This document shows positions 54,316 to 63,832 of a stretch of 64,000 nt of DNA, piece by piece. Source of the stretch: CAZIKB01 sp964539665 (GTDB taxonomy: Bacteria; Zhuqueibacterota; Zhuqueibacteria; Oceanimicrobiales; Oceanimicrobiaceae); assembly GCA_964539665.1 (NCBI GenBank), contig CAZIKB010000008.1:1-64000 (forward strand). Direction: 5' to 3'. Both the position numbers and the translations under genes were made by a program. The notes beneath the pieces are model-generated. The model did no database searches. It was given only the letters and a program-made list of their open reading frames with translations, and was not told where the DNA came from. How positions within the stretch are numbered: the first letter of the stretch is position 1; every line of letters starts with the position of its first letter.

Positions 54316-54387
54316 ATGTTACATGAGGAAATTACTGAGAAAATCATAAAAGCCTATTACAATGTTTATAATACCTTTAAGATATAA
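54316..54387 (+). pseudogene. 23-codon N-terminal remnant of a GxxExxY protein
   Basis: AAAAGGAG precedes ATG 54316, which encodes MLHEEITEKIIKAYYNVYN then TFKI and a stop. This is the usual start of GxxExxY-family proteins, here cut before the name motif. The stop overlaps the Shine-Dalgarno of the next ATPase gene, so it may now serve as a leader peptide. Confidence 0.55.
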
Positions 54388-54400
54388 AGGAGAAACTTCC

Positions 54401-55105
54401 ATGAACAATTCAGTTCTAATCAATACAAAAAATTTGGTTAAGACCTTTCCAATGGGCCAGTATAAAATTGTGGCTTTGAATAATATAAATCTGACATTTA
54501 AGAAAGGCGAATTCTGTGGTCTGGTTGGACCGAGCGGTTCAGGGAAAACAACTCTCCTTAACATCATTGGCTCTCTTGATAATCCTTCAGAAGGCAGCGC
54601 TGTTGTTATGAATCAAGCTGTGGAAAGTCTCAGTCATAAGCAGGCGGCAAAATTAAGAAATGAGTACATAGGATTTATTTTTCAGACTTTCAATTTATTG
54701 CCCGTGTACACAGTCTTCGAAAATGTTGAATTTCCGCTTCTACTTCAGAATGTCCCAACATCACAAAGAAAGAAAGCAGTCATGCAAGCGCTGGAATGGG
54801 TGCACTTAGCCGATCGTGCCAGTTCCAAGCCAGCTCAGCTTTCAGGAGGGCAAAGCCAGCGAGTTGCAATTGCCAGAGCTATGGTCAAGCAACCGCAGGT
54901 TGTGTTAGCAGACGAGCCAACTGCAAACCTGGATGCAGAAAACTCACATAACATTTTAAAAACCATGGACCGCCTCAATCGTGAGTTACAAACCACGTTT
55001 ATCTTTGCAACCCACGATGAAAAGGTTATCCGCTACCTCCACCGCAAAATCCTGCTTATTGATGGAGAAGTGGCTGAGGATGAACAGGTTAATCGAAAAT
55101 TGTAA
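54401..55105 (+). CDS. ABC transporter ATPase (LolD/MacB type)
   Basis: All ABC motifs are present: Walker A GPSGSGKTT, Q-loop FIFQTFNLLP, signature LSGGQSQR, Walker B VVLADEPTANLD and H-loop THDE. 234 aa as in LolD. GGAG before ATG 54401. It powers the two permeases at 55629 and 56798, from which it is now separated by a 520-nt insertion. Confidence 0.9.
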   Translation: MNNSVLINTKNLVKTFPMGQYKIVALNNINLTFKKGEFCGLVGPSGSGKTTLLNIIGSLDNPSEGSAVVMNQAVESLSHKQAAKLRNEYIGFIFQTFNLLPVYTVFENVEFPLLLQNVPTSQRKKAVMQALEWVHLADRASSKPAQLSGGQSQRVAIARAMVKQPQVVLADEPTANLDAENSHNILKTMDRLNRELQTTFIFATHDEKVIRYLHRKILLIDGEVAEDEQVNRKL

Positions 55106-55628
55106 ATAGTAAATGTTAAATTGTAATTTCAAATGGAAAAATATAAATTATAAACGAGGAGTAAGTACGTGACAAAAGGAGATGACATTCAGGAAAGATT
55201 AATAGATTTTGCAGTAGCAATAATTAAGCTTTGTGCGTCTTTACCACATACTCTTTCTGGAAAACATATTGCAGGTCAATTACTCCGTTGTGGTACATCA
55301 CCCGCTCCAAATTATGCAGAGGCGCGAGGTGCATAAAGTCGGAAAGATTTCATTCATAAGCTAAGAATTGTCTTAAAGGAATTACACGAATCTGCAGTTT
55401 GGCTTGAAATAATTAGAAGAAGTGAGATGCTCCCTGGCGAATCATTAAAGCCGAACAGTACTGAATGCACTGAACTATGTAAAATAATTGGCTCAAGTAT
55501 TCAAACTGCTCAAAGAAATAAGAAGTAAATTAAATGGAAAATTGAAAATGGCAAATTGTAAATGATATATAAACAAGTTTTCAATTTACCATTTTCAATT
55601 TATAATTTACAATTAGAAAGGTTATTTC
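55106..55628. repeat. Inserted element with AT-rich inverted ends
   Basis: The gap between ATPase and permease starts with AATTGTAAATAGTAAATG and ends with ATTTATAATTTACAATTAG, imperfect inverted repeats with further copies of AAATTGTAAAT and ATTGAAAATGG inside. It carries the four-helix-bundle pseudogene at 55169. The organisation resembles non-autonomous repeat elements. Confidence 0.6.
55169..55528 (+). pseudogene. Four-helix-bundle (23S rRNA IVS-type) protein, interrupted by TAA
   Basis: GAGGAG precedes GTG 55169. The 119-codon frame matches the four-helix-bundle family: FAVAIIKLCASLPHTLSGKH, GQLLRCGTSPAPNYAEARGA, then RKDFIHKLRIVLKELHES. A TAA at 55334-55336 replaces the usual Glu codon after ARGA (GAA to TAA). 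Everything after remains intact. Family members occur inside rRNA intervening sequences and as free-standing mobile-type genes. Confidence 0.75.
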
Positions 55629-56801
55629 ATGATAATCCCCAAATTAGCGCTTAAAAATTTACAGGGCGCCGGTCTCCGCACCTGGTTAAATGCTATTGTA
55701 TTGTCGTTAGCGTACGTAGTTATTATCATGTCAATGGGGCTCAATCAAGGTCTTCTTGAACAGGTCAGCAATGCAATGATAAACTCTGAAATTGGCGGCG
55801 GACAATACTGGCACAGCGATTACGATCCATACGATCCTTTCACACTGGAAGATGCACATGCAAAAATTCCGGCTGCAATTGATGAATTAATCGATCAGCA
55901 ACAAGCCACCCCAATACTCATCACCCAGGGAACGATTTACCCGGAAGGCCGCATAGTACCTGTATTACTAAAAGGCATAAATCCGACACAAAAAATATTA
56001 GATATTCCAGGTCACTTTTTAAATTCCAATGAAGAAATTATTCCAGCGTTGATAGGAAATCGCATGGCAAAAAATACTAATCTAAATATTGGCGATTACA
56101 TCACAATTCGCTGGCGTGATGTTAATGGTACTTTTGATGCCCGGGAGGCAGTTATCGTTCAGATAATGAATACCAGCGTACAAACCATTGACTCCGGGCA
56201 GATTTGGCTGCCCTTGCAAATCCTGCAACACATCACAGGTATGATCAATGAAGCCACACTTGTTATTGTTGACAAATCTGTCACATCCACACCCGAAATA
56301 CAAGGGTGGGAATTTAAAGATTTGGATTTGTTATTGAAAGATTTCAGGGAACTGATCAAAACAAGAATTATTGCCCGCTCTATTTTATATGTCATATTGC
56401 TTTTTCTGGCTATGATTGCTATTTTTAATACTCAGATTCTGGCAGTTTTCCGAAGACGTAAGGAAATCGGCACACTTATGTCTTTAGGAATGACCCGGAC
56501 AAAGGTCATTCAACTTTTTACATTCGAGGGAGGACTCACAGGTGTGCTGGCAACCATTGTCGGAGCCGTGTACGGCATCCCGCTATTAAGCTATCTTGCT
56601 ACCCGAGGAATTGATATGATGCAATCAACAGATCAATTTGGACTGGCAATTGGCAGAACACTCTATCCCAAATATGGCCTGGTATTAGTCATCGCAACAA
56701 CTGCATTTATATTGTTAACTGTTACTTTTGTTAGTTATTTGCCAACGCGAAGAATTTCTAAATTAAAGCCTACGGATGCATTGAGAGGTAAATTACCATG
56801 A
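55629..56801 (+). CDS. FtsX/MacB-type ABC permease 1
   Basis: One N-terminal helix (TWLNAIVLSLAYVVIIMSMG), a ~230-residue periplasmic domain, and three C-terminal helices with RRKEIGTLMSLGMTRTKVI and LPTRRISKLKPTDALRG, the FtsX-domain hallmark. Probably pairs with permease 2 as a LolCE-like heterodimer. Overlaps the next gene by 4 nt (ATGA). Confidence 0.85.
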   Translation: MIIPKLALKNLQGAGLRTWLNAIVLSLAYVVIIMSMGLNQGLLEQVSNAMINSEIGGGQYWHSDYDPYDPFTLEDAHAKIPAAIDELIDQQQATPILITQGTIYPEGRIVPVLLKGINPTQKILDIPGHFLNSNEEIIPALIGNRMAKNTNLNIGDYITIRWRDVNGTFDAREAVIVQIMNTSVQTIDSGQIWLPLQILQHITGMINEATLVIVDKSVTSTPEIQGWEFKDLDLLLKDFRELIKTRIIARSILYVILLFLAMIAIFNTQILAVFRRRKEIGTLMSLGMTRTKVIQLFTFEGGLTGVLATIVGAVYGIPLLSYLATRGIDMMQSTDQFGLAIGRTLYPKYGLVLVIATTAFILLTVTFVSYLPTRRISKLKPTDALRGKLP

Positions 56802-58072
56802 TACATTTTTTATTAAAAGGCTTATTACGAGATCGTTCACGAAGTACATTTCCAATTCTCGTGATCGTTATGGGAGTTGCTTTAACTGTCTTTTTACATG
56901 CCTGGCTTGGAGGATTTCTGAGTGATATGGTTTGGTCGAATGCCAGTATCCAAACCGGCCATGTGAAAATTATGACATCAGCCTATGCACAGCAGGCTGA
57001 GCAAATGCCCAATGATCTCGCTCTAATAGGTATCGATTCAGTATTAGTAACGGCCAATAAATCATTTCCGGACGTCATTTGGCTGCCTCGAATTCGTTTT
57101 GGCGGACTGTTGGACATACCAGACGAAGCTGGTGAAACACGTTCACAAGGGCCGGCATTTGGATTAGCGGTAGAGCTGCTCCGGCCTGATAGCCGCGAAC
57201 CCGATATATTGAATTTAAGCCAGGCATTAGTTAGCGGCAGATTACCTGAAAAGTCCAGTGAAATTCTTATAAGCAATGATTTTGCACAGAATTTAAATAT
57301 TGAGTTAGGGCAGACCGCGACTCTCATCAGTTCAACCATGTATGGTGGTCTGGCAATGCATAATTTCGAAGTCGTCGGTACTATTCGTTTTGGGATTACA
57401 GCTTTGGATCGCGGCGCAATCATCGCGGATATCAATGATATTCAAATAGCTTTGGACATGCAAAACGCCTCTGGAGAAATATTAGGTATTTTCAATGACT
57501 TTCAATTTCATGAACAAAGAGCAGAAGAGATAAAAAAATCCTTTAATGCTCGTTATCAAATTCCGGAAGACGAATTCTCTCCTATCCTGGAAACACTGCG
57601 CGATCAGAATGGACTGGCGGAAATGCTGGATTTATTTAATTTTTTCATAGCGATTCTTCTTGGTATTTTTATTTTCGTAATGTTTCTTGTTTTATGGAAC
57701 GCTGGCTTAATAGGAAGCCTCCGACGCTATGGTGAGGTCGGTGTACGATTAGCAATAGGAGAAAACAAAGGGCAGGTTTACCGTTCAATGATTTATGAAT
57801 CTTTTATGATCAGTCTTGCTGGCTCAGTAATTGGAACTACAGTAGGTTTGATAATTTCGTATTTTTTACAAAATCATGGCATTGATTTCAGCTCGATGAT
57901 GCGAAATTCCACACTACTCATGTCCAATGTGATGCGGGCAAAAGTTACACCTGTAAGTTATGTTATTGGCTTCGTTCCAGGCATACTGGCAACTGTATTT
58001 GGTACACTCGTTGCTGGTATCGGCATTTACAAACGGCAAACTTCACAATTATTTAAGGAGTTAGAAGTATGA
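56798..58072 (+). CDS. FtsX/MacB-type ABC permease 2
   Basis: 424 aa with the same layout as permease 1: N-terminal helix (FPILVIVMGVALTVFLHAWL), large periplasmic domain, three helices with RRYGEVGVRLAIGENKGQVY. Overlaps the LolA-like gene by 4 nt, so translation is coupled. Confidence 0.85.
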   Translation: MIHFLLKGLLRDRSRSTFPILVIVMGVALTVFLHAWLGGFLSDMVWSNASIQTGHVKIMTSAYAQQAEQMPNDLALIGIDSVLVTANKSFPDVIWLPRIRFGGLLDIPDEAGETRSQGPAFGLAVELLRPDSREPDILNLSQALVSGRLPEKSSEILISNDFAQNLNIELGQTATLISSTMYGGLAMHNFEVVGTIRFGITALDRGAIIADINDIQIALDMQNASGEILGIFNDFQFHEQRAEEIKKSFNARYQIPEDEFSPILETLRDQNGLAEMLDLFNFFIAILLGIFIFVMFLVLWNAGLIGSLRRYGEVGVRLAIGENKGQVYRSMIYESFMISLAGSVIGTTVGLIISYFLQNHGIDFSSMMRNSTLLMSNVMRAKVTPVSYVIGFVPGILATVFGTLVAGIGIYKRQTSQLFKELEV

Positions 58073-58893
58073 TTGAGCTATTCAAAATTCGTAGCACTTT
58101 TCAATTTTTTAGAAAACATGTAACTGGTGGCCTAAAGAATCAAATCTTCGAATTACTACTTGCCTGCTGCCTACTGTCAACTGTCAACTGTGTCACACCG
58201 GTTTTTGCTCAAAATCCAACTGGTGAAGAAATATTAAATCTGATAGATCAGAACTACCGGGCAGAGAATAGAGTATCGACCTCCAAAATGGTAATCCACG
58301 GCCGAAGAGGGAGCCGCACCCTTGAAGCCAAATCATGGATTCAGGGAACTGAAAAATCTTTTACCGAATATTTAGCTCCCGCTCGTGAAAAAGGTACCAA
58401 GATGTTAAAGTTAGAGGAGCAACTGTGGACTTATTCTCCTTCCACCGACCGCACCATTAAAATTTCAGGTCACATGCTACGGCAATCAGTTATGGGCTCG
58501 GATTTGTCCTATGAAGATTTTATGGAAGACCCGGAATTGCATAAGCTGTACTCCGCAGAAATTATAGCCGAAGAAAATTTCAACGAACGACCGTGTTGGG
58601 TACTTGAATTAACAGCGATAAAAAAAGATGTTTCTTATCATTCCAGAAAAATCTGGGTGGATAGAGAACGATATATCCCGTTACAAGAAAATCGTTATGC
58701 TAAAAGCGGTAAACTCTTAAAAACCACTGAAATCAAAGAAATAATGAGAAAGGCAAATCGCTGGGTGGCCAAACATGTGATATTCAAAGATGTACTAAAG
58801 AAAGGTAAAGGAACTGAATTATTCATAGAATCTATTGATTTTGACGCAGATATTCCAAACCATATTTTTTCCAAGGCCGCGTTAAGGAAATAA
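58069..58893 (+). CDS. LolA-like outer-membrane lipoprotein-sorting protein
   Basis: A long N-terminus, signal peptide (about 28-48, ending VFAQNPTGEE), then a LolA-like half barrel: LIDQNYRAENRVSTSKMVIH, EQLWTYSPSTDRTIKISGHM, GSDLSYEDFMEDPELHKLY and a basic C-terminus. It likely ferries a lipid or lipoprotein from the ABC permeases to the barrel at 53043. The signal-peptide DNA at about 58160-58190 consists of CTGTCAACTGTCAACTGT, a repeat-like sequence. The DUF4412/LolA split is not resolvable by eye. Confidence 0.75.
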   Translation: MIELFKIRSTFQFFRKHVTGGLKNQIFELLLACCLLSTVNCVTPVFAQNPTGEEILNLIDQNYRAENRVSTSKMVIHGRRGSRTLEAKSWIQGTEKSFTEYLAPAREKGTKMLKLEEQLWTYSPSTDRTIKISGHMLRQSVMGSDLSYEDFMEDPELHKLYSAEIIAEENFNERPCWVLELTAIKKDVSYHSRKIWVDRERYIPLQENRYAKSGKLLKTTEIKEIMRKANRWVAKHVIFKDVLKKGKGTELFIESIDFDADIPNHIFSKAALRK

Positions 58894-58948
58894 TTTTCTT
58901 TGGAATAAAAAAGGTGAAATCACTCCTCTTTTTTATAGTTTTTCTAAT

Positions 58949-59839
58949 ATGGATGAAGACATAATTAGTATTCAACTTGAGCACCAAACTATTGAAACCA
59001 ACGGTATTAAATTGCATGTGGTTCAGGCGGGCCCGGAAGATGGACAGCTAATATTATTGCTGCATGGCTTCCCGGAGTTTTGGTACGCATGGAAAAGACA
59101 AATTCAATTCCTGGCCTTAGGATATCGAGTTGTCGTGCCAGACCAGCGTGGTTACAATCTCAGTGAAAAGCCCGGTGATAAATCAGCATATAATATTGAC
59201 GAATTGGCCTTAGATGTAATTGGGCTTATTGATGCAGCAGGCCACAAACGTGCCACTATTATCGGCCACGATTGGGGTGGAATGGTTGCGTGGTGGATTG
59301 CTATCAAATACCCTGAGCGCTTGAATAAACTAATCAACATCAATATACCTCATCCGCAAGTAATGAAACGTACTTTGGCAAAAAGCTGGAAACAAAAACG
59401 CAAAAGTTGGTATATCTTTTTCTTCCAAATACCCTGGCTGCCTGAGTTCTTGTTAAGCAAGGGGAATTACTCTGTTCTTCGAAGAACTTTAACACGGAGT
59501 AGTCGAGCTGGTACTTTCTCCAATTCAGATCTAAAACAATATTGTAAGGCATGGTCCCGGATAAATGCACTCAAGTCTATGATTAATTGGTACCGAGCGA
59601 GACGTCGAACCGGCACAAATAAAACCAGGAAACCACGCATTGATGTCCCAACATTACTTATTTGGGGGACAAAAGATGCGTTTTTGGGAAGAAAGATGGC
59701 TCAACCGAGTATCGATTGGTGTAACAAAGGTCGTTTAGTTCTCATTGAAGAAGCAAGTCACTGGGTGCACCACGAAGAACCCAACCGGGTAAATTCACTG
59801 ATTAGCGGTTTTCTAAATGATACAATTGAGCTTAAATGA
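58949..59839 (+). CDS. Epoxide-hydrolase-like alpha/beta hydrolase
   Basis: HGFPEFWYAW (about 38-47) is the oxyanion motif; GHDWGG carries the nucleophile Asp (about 111); cap helices are in the middle; acid WGTKDAF and His in ASHWVHHEEP complete the triad. These features fit soluble epoxide hydrolases and related dehalogenases. No strong ribosome site. Located 55 nt after the LolA-like gene; it may be an independent unit. Confidence 0.8.
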   Translation: MDEDIISIQLEHQTIETNGIKLHVVQAGPEDGQLILLLHGFPEFWYAWKRQIQFLALGYRVVVPDQRGYNLSEKPGDKSAYNIDELALDVIGLIDAAGHKRATIIGHDWGGMVAWWIAIKYPERLNKLININIPHPQVMKRTLAKSWKQKRKSWYIFFFQIPWLPEFLLSKGNYSVLRRTLTRSSRAGTFSNSDLKQYCKAWSRINALKSMINWYRARRRTGTNKTRKPRIDVPTLLIWGTKDAFLGRKMAQPSIDWCNKGRLVLIEEASHWVHHEEPNRVNSLISGFLNDTIELK

Positions 59840-59857
59840 ATTATGTAACTTATCTTA

Positions 59858-60661
59858 TCACTTTATAATTGTATCCCTCAAATCATTTGGCATATTTAGG
59901 TGTTTATCATTTTTGATAATAAATCTAACAACAATTGCTGTGAGGTGATCTTTAGCCCCTTTATTATAGCAATTATCTTTAAAAACCTGGCAAATTTTCT
60001 TCAGATCATCTCTATTTTTTTTTACATTAGATAACATCTCATCATTGGAATTGTGGATATAAATTCCATCGGTGCACAAGATGAAAATATCGTCGTTTTT
60101 AAGCATTACTTTTTGAACTTCCGGCTCTACATTGGCCTCTGCGCCGAGGGCTTTAGTGATTACATGCCCGTCTTTAAAGTCCTTTCTATTAAGTGATTTT
60201 TTTTGGGGATGGTTGTCAATCAGTGTTTGAAGAATTGAATGATCTTTTGTTACCTGCATTAATTTATTATCCCTGGCAATATATATTCTGCTGTCGCCAA
60301 CATTTCCTAAAATAGCATAATCATTCGCCACTATCATAATAGCAATTGTGGTTGCCATTTTTTTTCGTCTTTGCCTGCCGATTTGATATATATTACTATT
60401 ACCAGCGCTTATCAGCTCTTTTATGATTCCTATCGAATTTTTTACATTTTGGCCTTTTGGTAGATCTAAATTGAATACCATCTTTTTTATAGTGTCTAAT
60501 GCCGATTGACTCGCGACATCTCCTGCATGTGCACCGCCAACACCATCAGCGACAGCAAAAACTCGTTCATTTTTCATGCTTAAGTAGCTGTCTTCGTTGG
60601 TCGATTTGACAGGATTTAATCCTTTATCAGTCACGCTGGCTGTTTCAATAATAACACTCAT
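59858..60661 (-). CDS. PP2C-family serine/threonine phosphatase
   Basis: PP2C metal motifs: NEDSYL (about 22-27), ADGVGGAHAGDVAS (about 38-51), GNVGDSRIYIA, CTDGIY and GAKDHLTAIVV. Removes phosphate from Ser/Thr, here likely controlling the wall-synthesis proteins encoded upstream. The start overlaps the FtsW stop by one base (TAATG). A kinase partner is not in the window but is expected beyond the edge. Confidence 0.88.
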   Translation of the reverse strand: MSVIIETASVTDKGLNPVKSTNEDSYLSMKNERVFAVADGVGGAHAGDVASQSALDTIKKMVFNLDLPKGQNVKNSIGIIKELISAGNSNIYQIGRQRRKKMATTIAIMIVANDYAILGNVGDSRIYIARDNKLMQVTKDHSILQTLIDNHPQKKSLNRKDFKDGHVITKALGAEANVEPEVQKVMLKNDDIFILCTDGIYIHNSNDEMLSNVKKNRDDLKKICQVFKDNCYNKGAKDHLTAIVVRFIIKNDKHLNMPNDLRDTIIK

Positions 60662-62202
60662 TATGTACTCAACCTTTGGCCATTTCTATGAGAAAGCCCC
60701 ATCAAGAATCCGATGATGATTAAAGATATGAGAAAAGAAAAACCACCTCGACTGATAAAAGGCAGCGTAATTCCAGTTAATGGAATGAGTTTTATCACAC
60801 CACCGATATTAACGAATACCTGAATGGCAAGCATTGTAGTGAAACCGCCTGCAAGCAATTTCTCAAAATCATCAACAGATTCAATTACTATTCTCATACC
60901 CTGAAAAAACAGAAGCAGGTACAATAATATAATTAATACAGCCCCCACAAAGCCTAATTCTTCAGCAATCGCAGAATAAGCAAAATCAGAAACCACAAGC
61001 GGTATATTTGTAGGATAGCCTAATCCTAATCCAGTGCCTGTCCAGCCTCCGGCATTCAAAGCAAAAAATGAATTCATGATTTGATAAACATTATCCCACC
61101 AGGCTTCATTATGCGGTAAAGCCCAGATATTTGACCATATTAAAAAGCGTTGAATTACATGCGAAGGCACAATTCCCTCAAGTAATAGAATTAACTTCGA
61201 AGTGGCAATTGTGATTGCAATTCCGCCAAACAAATAAATATATTTTTTGGTAATTACAAATATCATAATTATAACCAGACCACCGTAGATAATAACCTGA
61301 CCGAAATCTTTCAGTAAAATAAATAATACTTGTGGTATCAGCCAAATAAGAATAAAAGGGCCCCAAAGCATAAGTAATCTTTGAATTCTTTTGCCCCTAA
61401 TTTTTGGAGCTTTACGCGTAAAATCATCTTTATATTTTGCAAAGAAACCCGCCAGGAAAATTATAATAGTAATCTTAAATGCTTCCCAGGGCGTCATTTG
61501 ATAAACAAACCTGCCTCGCGTTTTAACTTCACTCAACGCAACGAAAACAATTAGCAGGATTATTGTGACCGTTACCCAAAAAAATGGTTTTGCCAGAGAT
61601 TCCATGAATTGATCATTAGAACATTTCCTAACGAGATAGACAATTGAAAATAGAGCAATTAGATATGAAATAATTAATCTGGACCAACCGGGCAGGCTAT
61701 CTATAAAATCTTGGAACAATTGAATCGATTTCAACTTCTCCAGTTTGAGTAGTTGTTTAGCTTCCTCCTTAATTGAATCCAGGCTCCTTTCTGCCACAGC
61801 TCCACTAACAAGGCTATCCGCGTCTGTAATATCGGTTGACAAGCTATCACTTTCCATTTTATTCAAGGCGGCCGCAGAATATTGATTCACGAGCGTTTGT
61901 TGAAAATTGACATTAATTGCAGAACTAATCCTATACTGAATAACAAATCCAATACCTGTTAGCAATGCCACCACTACCAGTATTTCAAAATCGCCTTTAT
62001 AATTTTTCTTTAGCATAAAATAGACAACCAGGAAAATACACATGAGTATGACATTTCGCACTAAAACGGTCATACTTGGATCGTATCCTCTTGCATTGCC
62101 TGCAATATAAACAGATATCATCCCAATAGATGTGATGATAATCGCGAGAATTATTCCGAATAAGGGATTAATTTTTGTTGGTTTCTTTTTTGCTTCTTCC
62201 AT
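60661..62202 (-). CDS. FtsW/RodA/SpoVE-family peptidoglycan polymerase
   Basis: About ten membrane helices. Landmarks: WEAFKITIIIFLAGFFAKYK, FGQVIIYGGLVIIMIF, SFFALNAGGWTGTGLGLGYP, DFAYSAIAEELGFVGAVLII, and GIKLIPLTGITLPFISRGG-like VIKLIPLTGITLPFISRGGF (shown in parts). An unusual ~100-residue soluble insert (about 105-175) with Glu/Asp and Ser follows the early helices. ATG 62202 is preferred to a TTG six nt upstream. Overlaps the PBP gene by 35 nt. Confidence 0.88.
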   Translation of the reverse strand: MEEAKKKPTKINPLFGIILAIIITSIGMISVYIAGNARGYDPSMTVLVRNVILMCIFLVVYFMLKKNYKGDFEILVVVALLTGIGFVIQYRISSAINVNFQQTLVNQYSAAALNKMESDSLSTDITDADSLVSGAVAERSLDSIKEEAKQLLKLEKLKSIQLFQDFIDSLPGWSRLIISYLIALFSIVYLVRKCSNDQFMESLAKPFFWVTVTIILLIVFVALSEVKTRGRFVYQMTPWEAFKITIIIFLAGFFAKYKDDFTRKAPKIRGKRIQRLLMLWGPFILIWLIPQVLFILLKDFGQVIIYGGLVIIMIFVITKKYIYLFGGIAITIATSKLILLLEGIVPSHVIQRFLIWSNIWALPHNEAWWDNVYQIMNSFFALNAGGWTGTGLGLGYPTNIPLVVSDFAYSAIAEELGFVGAVLIILLYLLLFFQGMRIVIESVDDFEKLLAGGFTTMLAIQVFVNIGGVIKLIPLTGITLPFISRGGFSFLISLIIIGFLMGLSHRNGQRLST

Positions 62203-63826
62203 TCTCAAAGTAACCTAATTCGTGAGCCTTTAAATATATTTCTTTGGCTATTGGCGCAGCAGCAGCCCCACCATAACCAGCGCCTTCAGCTACAACAGCC
62301 ACAGCAATCTTTGGATTATCTACAGGCGCAAAAGAAATAAATACTGCATTGTTCACAATGTTTGGAGTGAAGGTGCCATCTTCATTTTTGATAGGTTGAC
62401 TTACTTCTGCGGTGCCAGTTTTTCCAGCAACTTCAACCTCTTTCATGCGCATTCTCCATGCTGTCCCACCTTGTGCCCAAACGACTTCACGCATCATCTT
62501 TTGAACCTTTTTCGCTGTCTCTTCAGAAACCACACGATGCCACAGTTCGGGGGGTTCATTTAGCTCAAGCTTCGGCTTCATGAGTACGCCATTATTAGCA
62601 ATGGCTGCAGCTACCATGGCCAATTGCAAGGGAGTCGCCAAAACCTTTTCCTGACCAATACTCGACCACGCTAGTTCATGGGCATTTTCAGTTGGGGGAA
62701 AAGAACTCCTGAATATCGCAATTCCACTTAAAATCTCCGGATGCGAGCTATTCCATTCAACGGGTTGATTAAAGCCAAAACGATAGGCTATCTCATGCAT
62801 TAATGAATCGCCGGTGGTAACTCCTAATCTGGCAAAATAAGCGTTACTTGACTTAACCAGCGCCCTGGTCATATTTAGCTCTCCCTGTCCTCGCCAGACG
62901 CGTCCTCGATTGCGATAGCTTGCTCGCTCGTGGTCAAAGACTCTTTTTCTTCGCACACCTGGAGGCAGGTATCCCTCAGGCCCAATCCGCCATACCGGGT
63001 CAAGTCCTTTTTCGACAGCGGCAGATGCTACAACCGTTTTAAAAGTTGAACCTGGTGGATAGCGACCTTTTAATGCTCGATTATATAGCCGCTTGCCTAC
63101 CTCATCTTTAACAATACGAACCCAGGCTTCATCAACCGAAACAGAATCTGGATGGAAACTTGGGGCGCTAACCAACACCAGGACATCTCCCGATGATGGT
63201 TCAATAGCAACGACTGCCCCTATTTTGTCCCCAAATGCTTCATACGCGGTCTTTTGTAAATCATAATCGATGGTGAGTATTATATCATTACCAGCAGGCT
63301 TAACTCGGAAATATTTATTATTTATGTAGTTATTTCTTTCCTCCTCACTATCGCGGGTCCACCCCATTAAACGTTCAAAATAGAATTTTTCCAAACCAGC
63401 CTTGTCACGTTCGACGTCAGAATAACCTATCAGGTGCGAAGTTGCCTCGCCAAGAGGATACGAACGTCTTGGCAGGGTACCATCGGTAGGATTTGTATAT
63501 CCAGCCAGAAGTTTAGAATCATCATGCTTGCGGTCATAAATCTTCCCTTTGATCGTCGTTGCTTCAATTATCCAGGGACGGGGATCATGCAGTTTTTTCG
63601 TTGCCGCGAAGTATTCATTATTAATAAATAATTGCCAATAGGCCTGATAGATAATTAAATTGACGAAAACCAGGATGAATACCCATAATACCACGGATAT
63701 TTCTTTTCGACGTTTGAAGGTGAATACGCCTTGTAAATTCTTCATAGTAACTATGAAGATGCGTACAATAAAAATGGCGAGTACCGTGAGGATGAGGAAT
63801 TTAGTAATAATCAGTACAAACAACAT
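62168..63826 (-). CDS. Class B penicillin-binding protein (PBP2/PbpA-type transpeptidase)
   Basis: N-terminal membrane segments (LVIITKFLILTVLAIFIVRI-like start and VLWVFILVFVNLIIYQAYWQ), dimerisation region, and transpeptidase motifs: SxxK in PGSTFKTV, SxN in KSSNAYFARLG, KTG in AGKTGTAEVS. Cross-links peptidoglycan with the FtsW/RodA partner. Starts 6 nt after the FHA stop. Confidence 0.88.
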   Translation of the reverse strand: MLFVLIITKFLILTVLAIFIVRIFIVTMKNLQGVFTFKRRKEISVVLWVFILVFVNLIIYQAYWQLFINNEYFAATKKLHDPRPWIIEATTIKGKIYDRKHDDSKLLAGYTNPTDGTLPRRSYPLGEATSHLIGYSDVERDKAGLEKFYFERLMGWTRDSEEERNNYINNKYFRVKPAGNDIILTIDYDLQKTAYEAFGDKIGAVVAIEPSSGDVLVLVSAPSFHPDSVSVDEAWVRIVKDEVGKRLYNRALKGRYPPGSTFKTVVASAAVEKGLDPVWRIGPEGYLPPGVRRKRVFDHERASYRNRGRVWRGQGELNMTRALVKSSNAYFARLGVTTGDSLMHEIAYRFGFNQPVEWNSSHPEILSGIAIFRSSFPPTENAHELAWSSIGQEKVLATPLQLAMVAAAIANNGVLMKPKLELNEPPELWHRVVSEETAKKVQKMMREVVWAQGGTAWRMRMKEVEVAGKTGTAEVSQPIKNEDGTFTPNIVNNAVFISFAPVDNPKIAVAVVAEGAGYGGAAAAPIAKEIYLKAHELGYFENGRSKKETNKN

Positions 63827-63832
63827 TATTAA

